A stretch of 64,000 bases of DNA, from NCBI RefSeq assembly GCF_022346605.1, contig NZ_JAKRNT010000008.1, positions 182,311-246,310 of the forward strand, in the 5' to 3' direction. A model generated the notes under the pieces. That model worked only from the letters and a program-made list of their open reading frames with translations, did no database searches and had not been told where the DNA came from. Below, piece by piece: positions 45,527 through 53,977 of the stretch. Made by a program: the position numbers and the translations under genes. Position 1 is the first letter of the stretch. Each line of letters starts with the position of its first letter. Source of the stretch: Sporosarcina sp. ACRSL (GTDB lineage: Bacteria > Bacillota > Bacilli > Bacillales_A > Planococcaceae).

Positions 45527-46581
45527 AACTGTCAAAATTACGGGAAGCGTTAACTGAAAACGGTTTAGATGCACTACTTGTCACGAATCAATATAATCGG
45601 CGTTATGTGACAGGATTTACGGGAAGTGCTGGTGTTGCAGTAGTCTCAGCTGACGATGCGGTTTTCATCACCGATTTCCGGTATACGGAACAGGCGGCGA
45701 AGCAAGTAAAAGGTTTTAGAATCGTTAAGCACGAAAAAACGATGATTGAAGAAGTCGCTAATCAAGTGAAACAGATGAAAATCAAGACATTAGGCTTTGA
45801 AAAAGATAATGTTTCTTTTGGTACGTACGAATTATATAATGACAAAGTGGATGCACAATTGAAACCGGTATCCGGCATTGTAGAAAAGCTTCGTTTAGTA
45901 AAATCCGATGACGAAATCGAAATCCTTAAGCAAGCTGCAAAAATTGCGGATGACGCATTTGCGCACATTTGTACATTCATCAAACCGGGTGTAACTGAAC
46001 TTGAAGTTTCAAACGAACTTGAAATGTATATGAGAAAACTAGGCGCAACTTCATCTTCGTTTGATACGATTGTGGCTTCAGGGGAACGTGGAGCATTGCC
46101 ACATGGAGTTGCATCGGACAAAGTAATCCAATCCGGCGAGCTCGTCACGTTGGATTTCGGGGCTCTTTACAATGGATACATTTCTGATATTACCCGGACT
46201 GTCGCGGTAGGCGAACCATCCGAGCAAATGAAGGAAATCTACGAAGTGACGCTTAAAGCGCAAATATCGGCTTTGGAAAAGATTAAACCGGGTATGACAG
46301 GAATAGAAGCGGATGCAATTGCCAGAGACTATATTAAGTCAATGGGCTATGGGGATGCATTCGGACACTCGACGGGCCATGGCATCGGCTTGGAAGTCCA
46401 TGAAGGACCGGCATTGTCATTCCGTTCGGAAACTGTACTTGAACCGAACATGACTGTCACTGTTGAGCCGGGCATTTACTTACCTGGAATTGGCGGTGTC
46501 CGCATCGAGGATGATATTATCATTACGGAAGACGGCAATGTTCGTTTGACGCACTCACCTAAAGAATTGATCATCCTATAA
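45523..46581 (+). CDS. M24 family Xaa-Pro peptidase (YqhT)
   Basis: 352 residues. N-terminal creatinase-like domain, then the pita-bread domain with dinuclear metal ligands: [16 protein letters not shown] (two Asp), [15 protein letters not shown] (His), VEPGIY (Glu) and RIEDDI (Glu). The B. subtilis homologue is YqhT, upstream of efp in the same order. AAAAGGGG lies before ATG 45523. Confidence 0.93.
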   Translation: MKLSKLREALTENGLDALLVTNQYNRRYVTGFTGSAGVAVVSADDAVFITDFRYTEQAAKQVKGFRIVKHEKTMIEEVANQVKQMKIKTLGFEKDNVSFGTYELYNDKVDAQLKPVSGIVEKLRLVKSDDEIEILKQAAKIADDAFAHICTFIKPGVTELEVSNELEMYMRKLGATSSSFDTIVASGERGALPHGVASDKVIQSGELVTLDFGALYNGYISDITRTVAVGEPSEQMKEIYEVTLKAQISALEKIKPGMTGIEADAIARDYIKSMGYGDAFGHSTGHGIGLEVHEGPALSFRSETVLEPNMTVTVEPGIYLPGIGGVRIEDDIIITEDGNVRLTHSPKELIIL

Positions 46582-46602
46582 CGACATAATGGAGGAAAAA
46601 GC

Positions 46603-47160
46603 ATGATTTCAGTAAACGAATTTAAAACAGGACTTACCATTGAATTTGAAGGGGATATTTGGCGCATCATCGATTTCCAACACGTTAAGCCAGGAAAAGG
46701 TGCAGCTTTCGTCCGTTCAAAACTACGCAATTTGCGCACTGGTAATGTGAATGAAAAAACATTCCGTGCGGGAGAGAAAGTAGAAAAGGCGCAAATTGAT
46801 AATCGACGCATGCAATATTTGTATGCAAACGGTGATGACCATGTATTCATGGATAATGAATCGTATGAGCAAATCGAATTGCCTTCATCCCAAATTGAAG
46901 AGGAATTAAACTATTTGAGAGAAAACATGGAAGTCCATATCATCTCATTCAAAGGTGAAATCCTCGGTGTTGAGCTTCCTGTAACAGTTACTCTTGAAGT
47001 GACTGAAACTGAGCCAGGTATAAAAGGCGACACGGCAAGCGGTGGATCCAAACCAGCTACATTGGAAACAGGCCTCGTCGTCCAAGTTCCATTCTTCGTA
47101 AATGTTGGTGATAAACTAATCATCAACACAGATGAAGGTGAATACGTATCAAGAGCATAA
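46603..47160 (+). CDS. efp: Translation elongation factor P
   Basis: Relieves ribosome stalling at polyproline. 185 residues, three beta-barrel domains; the loop [17 protein letters not shown] carries the lysine that may be modified (K32 region), and the C-terminus has [16 protein letters not shown]. Start after GGAGG. Confidence 0.97.
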   Translation: MISVNEFKTGLTIEFEGDIWRIIDFQHVKPGKGAAFVRSKLRNLRTGNVNEKTFRAGEKVEKAQIDNRRMQYLYANGDDHVFMDNESYEQIELPSSQIEEELNYLRENMEVHIISFKGEILGVELPVTVTLEVTETEPGIKGDTASGGSKPATLETGLVVQVPFFVNVGDKLIINTDEGEYVSRA

Positions 47161-47169
47161 TAAAAAGAT

Positions 47170-47206
47170 TTCACCCCGACTCCTTATGGAAGTCGGGGTG
47201 TTTTTG
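47170..47206 (+). terminator. Terminator of efp
   Basis: CACCCCGACT / AGTCGGGGTG, 10-nt loop, TTTTTG. Confidence 0.85.
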
Positions 47207-47246
47207 TATTCCATAGCAAGATTCCATTATGATTCGAAAACTCCAT

Positions 47247-47275
47247 CATATTCTTGTGTAGCCTTTCATAAGGTG
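47247..47275 (+). promoter_or_regulatory. Candidate sigma-E promoter of the spoIIIA operon
   Basis: TCATATT (47247-47253; consensus KMATATT), 14-bp spacer, CATAAGGT (47268-47275; consensus CATACANT, two deviations). The predicted transcript would start near 47282, which supports TTG 47299 rather than ATG 47281 as the first codon. Confidence 0.5.
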
Positions 47276-47298
47276 TTTACATGAAGGGGGAACCCGAA

Positions 47299-47508
47299 TT
47301 GGAATTGAGTGATTTATTACGCATTGCAGGTATCGGATTGGTCATTGGTTTTTTACATGTGTTTTTTGAACAGACCGGTAAGAAGGAGTTCTCGTTTTTT
47401 CTTTTTTTCGTAGCCTATATTTATATCGCCGCCGAAATGCTCCGTTTCCTTAGGATTTTCTTTTCGGAAATTGCCGAGTTCTTTCAGTGGCTCTCCTTGG
47501 CTTTCTAA
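47299..47508 (+). CDS. spoIIIAC: Stage III sporulation protein AC
   Basis: 69 residues, two transmembrane helices: LLRIAGIGLVIGFLHVFFEQTGKKEF is characteristic. Part of the mother-cell side of the SpoIIIA-SpoIIQ channel. TTG 47299 is 8 bases after AAGGGGG. It is the first gene of the operon here; genes for SpoIIIAA and SpoIIIAB, which normally precede it, are absent from the 120-bp gap after efp. Confidence 0.85.
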   Translation: MELSDLLRIAGIGLVIGFLHVFFEQTGKKEFSFFLFFVAYIYIAAEMLRFLRIFFSEIAEFFQWLSLAF

Positions 47509-47885
47509 TGGTTACGCTTTTCCACTTGGTCGCCATCTACCTCCTTCTGTTAATCGTGTCTTTCGCTTCCAAAAGCTTGCAGCCGATCATATACGCCGCC
47601 ATTTTCTTTTTCTTTTTGTCGTATGTCGGTATGACGATTATCATACCTTTCGGAAAAACATTCTTGGACTTATTTGACTCGTTGCCAGGATCCTATGCGA
47701 AGCTTTTGATCGGAAGCGTCTTTTTGTTTTATTTCTCAGAATTGATTGCAAAGCATGTTGCCGAAGCAGGATACGAATCAATCGCAATGATTGCTCATGT
47801 CGCTATTAAAATCGCAATCCTGTCACTATGGCTCCCGCAATTGTCCATGTTGCTCGACACGCTCTCCAAATTCATCATTAAATGA
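47508..47885 (+). CDS. spoIIIAD: Stage III sporulation protein AD
   Basis: 125 residues, four or so transmembrane helices, with the SpoIIIAD-like segment FYFSELIAKHVAEAGYESIA (compare AEFGAQLTKDAGQGAIA in B. subtilis). ATG shares a base with the stop of spoIIIAC (TAATG), implying coupling; a GTG at 47487 is a longer alternative. Confidence 0.82.
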   Translation: MVTLFHLVAIYLLLLIVSFASKSLQPIIYAAIFFFFLSYVGMTIIIPFGKTFLDLFDSLPGSYAKLLIGSVFLFYFSELIAKHVAEAGYESIAMIAHVAIKIAILSLWLPQLSMLLDTLSKFIIK

Positions 47886-47900
47886 TCGGATGAAGAATCC

Positions 47901-48800
47901 ATGATGCCTATACTAGAATCCGTAATCGGGACAGTTCTATCCAGTTTCATTATCGTCATCATTTCAACTTTCATGGCGTTAGTACTCGATTTTCTTTTTC
48001 CCTCGTTCAGCAGATGGACGAGAACTTTTCTATTTTTCATCGTGCTGACGGTTGTTCTGTATCCTGCATATGAACATCTGCAAATGATAAGGTCCATCAC
48101 ACAGACGGTCGCAACAATGTTTATTTCCATTTATCCGTTATTGACCGGAGCTATTTTAGCTTCGGGCGGTTCTTTCAGCATGCTGAACTTTCAACCCGCC
48201 ATGTTGTTGTTTGCGAATGGTGCAGTCATTCTAGCAGATAAGGTCCTTATACCGTTATTGTCTGCTGCGATGCTGTTTGACATCGTATCGAGATTCCATC
48301 CGCAAGTTCCATTTACGAAGATGGCTGATTTGCTCCGTACTTCTTTAATCGCACTCGTTTCAGCTTCTGTTGCCGCGTATTCTATCTTCATAACTGCGGG
48401 GGGAACAATCTCTTGGGCTATGACGGGTGTGACAAGCGAACCGATTAAAGAGTTGATCCGACAAAATATCCCGCTAATTGGGTCTTTCATGACGGATAGT
48501 TTAGGAGCAATCGGGCGCTATTCATCAGGCGCGAGCGTTTTTATAGGGGCATGGCTCATCATTACGATTTGGTCCGTTGCACTGGTGCCGACGTTGAAGA
48601 CGTTGTTAACCGGCTTTTTATACCGCTGGACGGCTGCCCTTATCGAGCCTTTCGCTGACGAAGACATAACCGGCATTCTTGATGATATCGGAAAGACGTT
48701 ATTCGTTCTATGCGCCGTCTCGTTCCTCGTCGCTTTCGCATTCATCTATACCGCTTTGTTTACTGTCATCCTAGTCAAATTGATCACAGCGGTGAAATGA
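47901..48800 (+). CDS. spoIIIAE: Stage III sporulation protein AE, lacking the usual N-terminal domain
   Basis: 299 residues, against about 400 in B. subtilis. The conserved polytopic core is present: the IYPLLTGAILASGG segment, FANGAVILADKVLIPLL, and the C-terminal TLKTLLTGFLYRWTAALIEP. The signal peptide and about 100-residue extracytoplasmic N-terminal part are missing, with no remnant upstream in another frame. The ribosome site before ATG 47901 is weak (GGATGAAG). Confidence 0.82.
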   Translation: MMPILESVIGTVLSSFIIVIISTFMALVLDFLFPSFSRWTRTFLFFIVLTVVLYPAYEHLQMIRSITQTVATMFISIYPLLTGAILASGGSFSMLNFQPAMLLFANGAVILADKVLIPLLSAAMLFDIVSRFHPQVPFTKMADLLRTSLIALVSASVAAYSIFITAGGTISWAMTGVTSEPIKELIRQNIPLIGSFMTDSLGAIGRYSSGASVFIGAWLIITIWSVALVPTLKTLLTGFLYRWTAALIEPFADEDITGILDDIGKTLFVLCAVSFLVAFAFIYTALFTVILVKLITAVK

Positions 48801-48808
48801 GGAGTCGT

Positions 48809-48976
48809 ATGTTCGAGTTTTTGACAGGCGTATTACTGATTACAGTATTGTCCTCCATTTTATTATTATTGTTGCCCGATGCGCAGGAGGAGGAATTTCT
48901 TCCGCTTGTAAAAATAGCAATGGGAATTTGGATCATTCATTCCATCACGAGAATTTTTGGTCATAGCCTCTTCTGA
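48809..48976 (+). CDS. spoIIIAF: Very short SpoIIIAF-like protein
   Basis: 55 residues: FEFLTGVLLITVLSSILLLLLPDAQ ... LVKIAMGIWIIHSITRIF, i.e. the two N-terminal transmembrane helices of SpoIIIAF only. The exported ring-building domain (about 120 further residues in B. subtilis) is absent; the frame stops cleanly at 48974-48976. ATG 48797, overlapping the spoIIIAE stop, is an alternative start. Identity rests on operon position and helix pattern. Confidence 0.65.
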   Translation: MFEFLTGVLLITVLSSILLLLLPDAQEEEFLPLVKIAMGIWIIHSITRIFGHSLF

Positions 48977-49042
48977 ACAAGCATAATATGCAACATAGAA
49001 ACACGAACCATATCCGTCTAGAAGGGATGAAATGGTGATCAT

Positions 49043-49465
49043 ATGCAAAAATCAAAAAGAAAAGTTCATATGCTCTTCATCGGTATGCTATTCGCGATCC
49101 TCATCATTTTCATCAATTCAACGGTTGGTTCGATGGGAGGGGAGAAAGGGAAAGGGGAGGAGAGCCGGGAATTCGCTGCACTTGAACAAGCATTGATGAA
49201 AATAGAAGGGATCGGGGAAGTGATCATCTATCCCTACTATGAACAAAAAGAGGAGCCAAGCCCATTGTCGGATTACTTCTCCGGCTCCAGTACCACATCG
49301 GGAAGAAAGAATCCGCTCCAAGGTGTGTTAATTGTTGCAGAAGGAGCGGACAATCCTAGAATGAAAAATGAATTAACTCGAATCTTGTCGACGGTTCTTC
49401 AAATGCCTGAACATCGGATAGTCGTCGAAGAAATGAAAAGGGGGATATATGTTGAAAGCGAATAA
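49043..49465 (+). CDS. spoIIIAG: Stage III sporulation protein AG, compact form
   Basis: 140 residues (about 229 in B. subtilis). Transmembrane helix near the N-terminus, then a ring-building domain: ALEQALMKIEGIGEVIIYPYY ... LQGVLIVAEGADNPRMKNELTRILSTVLQ. Where the B. subtilis protein has a large beta-rich insertion, this one has only a Ser/Pro-rich loop of about 25 residues. Overlaps spoIIIAH by 17 bp. Confidence 0.85.
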   Translation: MQKSKRKVHMLFIGMLFAILIIFINSTVGSMGGEKGKGEESREFAALEQALMKIEGIGEVIIYPYYEQKEEPSPLSDYFSGSSTTSGRKNPLQGVLIVAEGADNPRMKNELTRILSTVLQMPEHRIVVEEMKRGIYVESE

Positions 49466-49994
49466 ACGAACAGTCTGGTTCTTAACTTTACTAAGTTTAG
49501 TAGCGGTCATCTCCATCTACTATTTGAGGAATGAACAACCAATGAGTTTAGATGGAATGGCGATTTTCGGAGATAACGATGCAGTCACCGTATCAACACC
49601 GGGAGAAACTGAAAGTAAAACAAAAACCGTTTATGCAGACTCGATGTTATTTGAAGAAATGAGAATGCAAGTTCAAAATGAAAGAAGTACCTTGAAGGAT
49701 CAATTGACATCCAAAGTACTTTCCCCGGATACAACCGCCGAAGAAAAAAGCGCAGCATATGATGAGATGGCAGAACTTACAAAACGTTCATCTGCTGAGG
49801 CTTTGATGGAAACTCAGTTAAAGGCGCTAGGCTACCCGGAAGCGTTCGTCCGCAAAGACGATGGCAAAGTGACTGTTTCCGTAATATCGGAAGACGGGGG
49901 ACATTCTACAAAAATGGCAGCTGAAATTACACAATATGTATTGACGAGTTGGGAAGATGCGCGAACTGTACAAGTCGTCTTTATGGAACGATAA
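49449..49994 (+). CDS. spoIIIAH: Stage III sporulation protein AH
   Basis: 181 residues. N-terminal transmembrane helix (VWFLTLLSLVAVISIYYL), linker, then the YscJ/FliF-like ring-building domain that binds SpoIIQ from the forespore. ATG 49449 follows AAAAGGGGG. Confidence 0.9.
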   Translation: MLKANKRTVWFLTLLSLVAVISIYYLRNEQPMSLDGMAIFGDNDAVTVSTPGETESKTKTVYADSMLFEEMRMQVQNERSTLKDQLTSKVLSPDTTAEEKSAAYDEMAELTKRSSAEALMETQLKALGYPEAFVRKDDGKVTVSVISEDGGHSTKMAAEITQYVLTSWEDARTVQVVFMER

Positions 49995-50002
49995 AGCTTA
50001 TA

Positions 50003-50027
50003 GGAGGCCCTAAAAGGGTCTTTTTCT
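50003..50027 (+). terminator. Terminator of the spoIIIA operon
   Basis: AGGCCCT / AGGGTCT stem with an AA loop (one G.T pair) and a long T-rich tail. Confidence 0.65.
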
Positions 50028-50139
50028 TTTTATTTTGCCCTAAAAACAGAGCAAATCCAGTATATCTATTTCAAAATGCATGAAAAACGTCTAAAATAGG
50101 GAGGAGGTACGTAAATAAAAATGAGTCAGGAGAATTGTC

Positions 50140-50667
50140 ATGTTGAAAATTCAAGAAATACGTGAAATCATTAAATTAATTGATCAGTCATCAATTGAAA
50201 AATTTACATTCGAATCAGAAGGAACGAAAATTAAATTGGAAAAAGGGATGAACGGGTTGCAACAACCGGTTCACGTTGAACAGCAGCGGAAAGAGGAGCC
50301 TGTTCAGCAAGCGGCACCTGCCATCCAACAACCAAAGAAGGAACAGCAAGAGCAAGCACAAGCACCTGCTGAACAAGAGAACAAGGAGACTGCAACAACT
50401 ACTTCCAATGCAGCAGACGATCCATCCTTGCATAAAATAACGTCACCAATGGTCGGTACATTCTACCAAGCTTCATCCCCTGATGCGGACCCTTACGTTA
50501 AAAAAGGTGACTCCGTTAAACCGGATTCAATCGTGTGCATCGTTGAAGCGATGAAACTCTTTAACGAAATCGAAGCGGAAGTTTCGGGAGAAATCGTGGA
50601 GATCCTAGTGGAAGACGGTCAATTGGTCGAATATGGACAGCCTCTCTTCCTTGTTAAACAGAAGTGA
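50140..50667 (+). CDS. accB: Acetyl-CoA carboxylase biotin carboxyl carrier protein
   Basis: 175 residues. N-terminal helical segment, a Gln/Pro/Glu-rich flexible linker (about 50-95), and a C-terminal biotinyl domain with the biotinylated lysine in [13 protein letters not shown]. First step of fatty-acid synthesis. CAGGAG precedes ATG 50140; accC follows after 14 bp. Confidence 0.96.
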   Translation: MLKIQEIREIIKLIDQSSIEKFTFESEGTKIKLEKGMNGLQQPVHVEQQRKEEPVQQAAPAIQQPKKEQQEQAQAPAEQENKETATTTSNAADDPSLHKITSPMVGTFYQASSPDADPYVKKGDSVKPDSIVCIVEAMKLFNEIEAEVSGEIVEILVEDGQLVEYGQPLFLVKQK

Positions 50668-50681
50668 GGGGGGAAACAAAG

Positions 50682-52028
50682 ATGAGAAAAGTATTGATAG
50701 CAAACCGGGGCGAAATAGCGGTTCGAATTATCCGGGCTTGCAAAGAGATGGGTATAGAGACAGTAGCGGTCTATTCGGAAGCAGATCGAGATGCACTCCA
50801 TGTAGAACTTGCTGACGAAGCATATTGCATTGGACCAAGGCTTTCAAAGGATAGCTATTTGAACTTTTCAAATATTATTAGCGTCGCAAAATTGACGGGT
50901 TGTGACGGAATACATCCTGGTTATGGTTTTCTTGCAGAAAATGCAAGCTTCGCGGAACTTTGTGAAGAAGTAAATATCGAATTCATCGGTCCTACTGCTG
51001 ATGCAATTTCCAGAATGGGAACAAAAGACGTGGCGAGGGAAACGATGAAGCAGGCTGGAGTTCCGATTGTCCCAGGATCCGACGGTATTGTCGCGGATGA
51101 GGTCGAAGGCTTGAAAGTAGCACAAGAAATCGGCTTCCCGGTCATCATTAAGGCAACTGCTGGCGGCGGTGGTAAAGGGATCAGAGTTGCCAGAAATGAA
51201 GAAGAGCTCGTCAGCGGCATTAAGATCACGCAGAAGGAAGCAGCAGCGGCATTCGGTAACCCTGGCGTATATCTTGAAAAGTATATTGAAGAATTCCGGC
51301 ACGTTGAAGTGCAAGTCCTTGCAGATAAGCATGGCAATACCATTCACTTAGGGGAACGCGATTGTTCCATTCAAAGAAGGATGCAGAAACTTGTGGAGGA
51401 AGCACCTTCACCTGCTCTAACTCCGAAAATGCGTGAAAAGATGGGGAAAGCTGCAGTTAAAGCTGCAGAGGCCGTCAACTATAGAGGCGCAGGAACCGTT
51501 GAATTCATTTTCGATCATATTAACGATGAGTTTTATTTCATGGAAATGAACACGCGTATTCAAGTCGAACACCCAGTAACTGAAATGATTACCGGAATCG
51601 ATTTGATTCAACAGCAACTCAAAGTTGCATCGGGTGAAGAACTAGCATTCCGCCAAAAGGATATTAAAATTAACGGATGGGCAATCGAATGCCGGATCAA
51701 TGCTGAAAATCCTTCGAAAAATTTCATGCCATCACCAGGAAAAGTGGAGATGTATATGCCTCCAGGCGGTTTCGGGGTAAGGGTTGATTCTGCAATGTAC
51801 ACTGGATACACAATTCCGCCGTTCTATGATTCCATGGTGGCAAAGCTGATCGTCCATGCTGATACACGCGAGGAAGCAGTGGCAAGAATGAAACGCGCAC
51901 TCGATGAATTCATCATCGAAGGGGTCGATACAACGATTCCTTTCCATCTGAATTTAATGGATCATGAAATATTCAAGTCTGGCGATTTCGATACGAAGTT
52001 CCTTGAGAAATATACAGTTATGAAGTAA
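50682..52028 (+). CDS. accC: Acetyl-CoA carboxylase, biotin carboxylase subunit
   Basis: 448 residues: pre-ATP-grasp domain ([18 protein letters not shown]), ATP-grasp domain with [23 protein letters not shown] and [14 protein letters not shown], and the C-terminal biotin carboxylase domain. ATG 50682 is 9 bases after GAGGGGGG; the in-frame GTG at 50664 overlaps accB. Confidence 0.97.
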   Translation: MRKVLIANRGEIAVRIIRACKEMGIETVAVYSEADRDALHVELADEAYCIGPRLSKDSYLNFSNIISVAKLTGCDGIHPGYGFLAENASFAELCEEVNIEFIGPTADAISRMGTKDVARETMKQAGVPIVPGSDGIVADEVEGLKVAQEIGFPVIIKATAGGGGKGIRVARNEEELVSGIKITQKEAAAAFGNPGVYLEKYIEEFRHVEVQVLADKHGNTIHLGERDCSIQRRMQKLVEEAPSPALTPKMREKMGKAAVKAAEAVNYRGAGTVEFIFDHINDEFYFMEMNTRIQVEHPVTEMITGIDLIQQQLKVASGEELAFRQKDIKINGWAIECRINAENPSKNFMPSPGKVEMYMPPGGFGVRVDSAMYTGYTIPPFYDSMVAKLIVHADTREEAVARMKRALDEFIIEGVDTTIPFHLNLMDHEIFKSGDFDTKFLEKYTVMK

Positions 52029-52083
52029 ATCAAGTAGGATTGCTTCTTTTATTGAAATGTATATGAGAGGGAGGAGAAGTGGA

Positions 52084-52485
52084 ATGGCTGATAAGGCAAA
52101 TCCTTCATTTGCAGGAAAGAGTTCAAAGGGAGACGAGGTTTTAGGGCGTGTGCAACTTGCTCCTGAAGTGCTTGAAGTCATCATCGGCATTGCAACGAAC
52201 GAAGTCGACGGTGTTGCGACGACAAAAGGTAACTTTGCAACAGGGGTAGCAGAGAAATTCGGCAAAGTTTTCCATGGAAAAGGGGTCAAGACAGATTGGA
52301 CCGGCGATAAACTCGTCATCGATGTGTATTGTGTCGTCCAATATGGCTACTCGATTCCAGCTGTAGCAACGGAAATCCAAAAACAAGTTCGACAAGCCGT
52401 CTACAATATGACTTCACTTGAGACCGAAGAAGTAAACGTCCATATAACTGGCATCGATTTCGATACTTCTACCGAAACAGAATGA
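52084..52485 (+). CDS. Asp23/Gls24 family protein (YqhY-like)
   Basis: 133 residues with the family segment GRVQLAPEVLEVIIGIATNEVDGVAT and VDVYCVVQYGYSIPAVATEIQKQVRQAVYNM-type alternating strands and helices. The B. subtilis homologue YqhY sits in the same place after accC and affects acetyl-CoA carboxylase control. GGGAGGAG precedes ATG 52084. Confidence 0.9.
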   Translation: MADKANPSFAGKSSKGDEVLGRVQLAPEVLEVIIGIATNEVDGVATTKGNFATGVAEKFGKVFHGKGVKTDWTGDKLVIDVYCVVQYGYSIPAVATEIQKQVRQAVYNMTSLETEEVNVHITGIDFDTSTETE

Positions 52486-52487
52486 TC

Positions 52488-52521
52488 TGAAAAGCATCGT
52501 CCATTGGATGGTGCTTTTCAA
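52488..52521 (+). terminator. Terminator after the Asp23 gene
   Basis: GAAAAGCA-TCCA / TGGA-TGCTTTTC with a short loop, ending the acc transcript. Confidence 0.65.
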
Positions 52522-52598
52522 CTTGTTATGCTATATCTTCGTCAACCGAATATGCTATGATAAAGCCCAAGAGACACAGTAGTGGAGGAGACAAACGA

Positions 52599-52985
52599 AT
52601 GAAACGAAGAGAAGCACGTGAAAAGGCGGTTCAAACACTTTTTCAATTGGATAATACGGATATGTCAGTTGAGGAAGCAATTACGTACATAGTGGAGCGA
52701 CCAATCGATCCTTTCTATGAATCACTCGTCAAAGGGACGACGGAACATCGCAAAGAAGTGGACAAGGAGCTTGCTGGCAAGCTTGAAAACTGGTCGCTTG
52801 ACAGATTGCCGAAAATCGAAAGGACAATCCTGAGAATGGCAGTCTATGAGCTGCTTTATAAGGAAGACGTGCCCCATAAAGTTGTCTTGAACGAAGCGGT
52901 CGAACTATGTAAACAATTTGGAGATGAGAAATCGGGCCGTTTTGTGAACGGCGTCTTATCGAAATTCGAAGAAAAAGAAAACTAA
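52599..52985 (+). CDS. nusB: Transcription antitermination factor NusB
   Basis: 128 residues, all-helical; [17 protein letters not shown] at the N-terminus, then [18 protein letters not shown] and [25 protein letters not shown]. Works with S10 in rRNA antitermination. GGAGGAG precedes ATG 52599. It is the head of a run nusB-folD-xseA-xseB-ispA-dxs-tlyA-argR-recN. Confidence 0.96.
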   Translation: MKRREAREKAVQTLFQLDNTDMSVEEAITYIVERPIDPFYESLVKGTTEHRKEVDKELAGKLENWSLDRLPKIERTILRMAVYELLYKEDVPHKVVLNEAVELCKQFGDEKSGRFVNGVLSKFEEKEN

Positions 52986-53005
52986 TGACGTTGGAGGGAA
53001 AGCGG

Positions 53006-53878
53006 ATGACCGCAAAATTGATAGATGGCATTGCTATCGGTAAAGAACTAAGAGCAGAAATTAAAAATGGCGTAAGTGAACTCGAGGAATCAAGCTGCGT
53101 GCCGGGTCTAGCTGTCATTCTTGTAGGAGAAGATCCTGCTTCACAGACCTACGTGAAGAATAAGCAAAAGTCCAGTGTGGAAGTAGGCATGAAGTCAGAA
53201 CTGATCAGACTGCCGGCAACTGTAACCGAACAGGAATTATTGGACCACGTACAACAACTGAATAACGATGACTCCATCCACGGCATTTTAGTCCAACTTC
53301 CTTTGCCTAAACATATCAATGAAGACCTTGTCATCCAAGCCATCAACCCAAATAAAGATGTAGACGGATTCCATCCTCAAAATGTCGGTAAAATGATGAT
53401 TGGACAAGAGACATTTCTTCCATGCACCCCTCACGGAATTATGGAAATGCTGAAGCGTACAGGCGTTGAAATCGCTGGAAAGCATGCGGTCATTATTGGG
53501 AGAAGTAATATTGTAGGTAAACCTATGGGGCAATTGCTTCTGCAAAAAGACGCTACTGTGACATATTGCCATTCGAGAACGAAGGACCTTCCCTCATTCA
53601 CTAAGCAGGCAGATATATTGATTGTAGCGATTGGTCGGGCGAAGTTCGTAACGGATGAACATATTAAGGAAGGCGCGGTCGTCATCGACGTAGGGATGAA
53701 TCGTGATGAAAATGGAAAATTATGCGGTGACGTTGATTTCGAAAAAGCAGAAAAAGTGGCTTCTGCGATTACACCGGTACCAGGCGGTGTCGGGCCGATG
53801 ACGATAACGATGCTTTTGAAAAATACGCTTCAAAGCGCAGAATCGGCATGTGGAAAAGCCAAAAATAATTTGCAATAA
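53006..53878 (+). CDS. folD: Methylenetetrahydrofolate dehydrogenase/cyclohydrolase FolD
   Basis: 290 residues. Catalytic Lys in YVKNKQKSS, folate site VQLPLPKHI and [12 protein letters not shown] site [15 protein letters not shown], and the C-terminal [11 protein letters not shown] loop. Supplies one-carbon units and links to the gcv and 5-FCL genes of the window. Start ATG 53006, 8 bases after GGAGGG. Confidence 0.97.
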   Translation: MTAKLIDGIAIGKELRAEIKNGVSELEESSCVPGLAVILVGEDPASQTYVKNKQKSSVEVGMKSELIRLPATVTEQELLDHVQQLNNDDSIHGILVQLPLPKHINEDLVIQAINPNKDVDGFHPQNVGKMMIGQETFLPCTPHGIMEMLKRTGVEIAGKHAVIIGRSNIVGKPMGQLLLQKDATVTYCHSRTKDLPSFTKQADILIVAIGRAKFVTDEHIKEGAVVIDVGMNRDENGKLCGDVDFEKAEKVASAITPVPGGVGPMTITMLLKNTLQSAESACGKAKNNLQ

Positions 53879-53913
53879 AATAATCGGCTGATCGGCACCA
53901 ATCATAAAGAAGA

Positions 53914-53948
53914 ACGACGCTGTTTTTCAAAAGAAAGACAGCGTTTCT
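53914..53948 (+). terminator. Hairpin between folD and xseA
   Basis: ACGCTGT-TTTTC / GAAAG-ACAGCGT with an AAAA loop, followed by only TTTC. It may be a partial terminator. Confidence 0.5.
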
Positions 53949-53977
53949 ATACGTCGGAATCATTGGGGGTGAAATTG

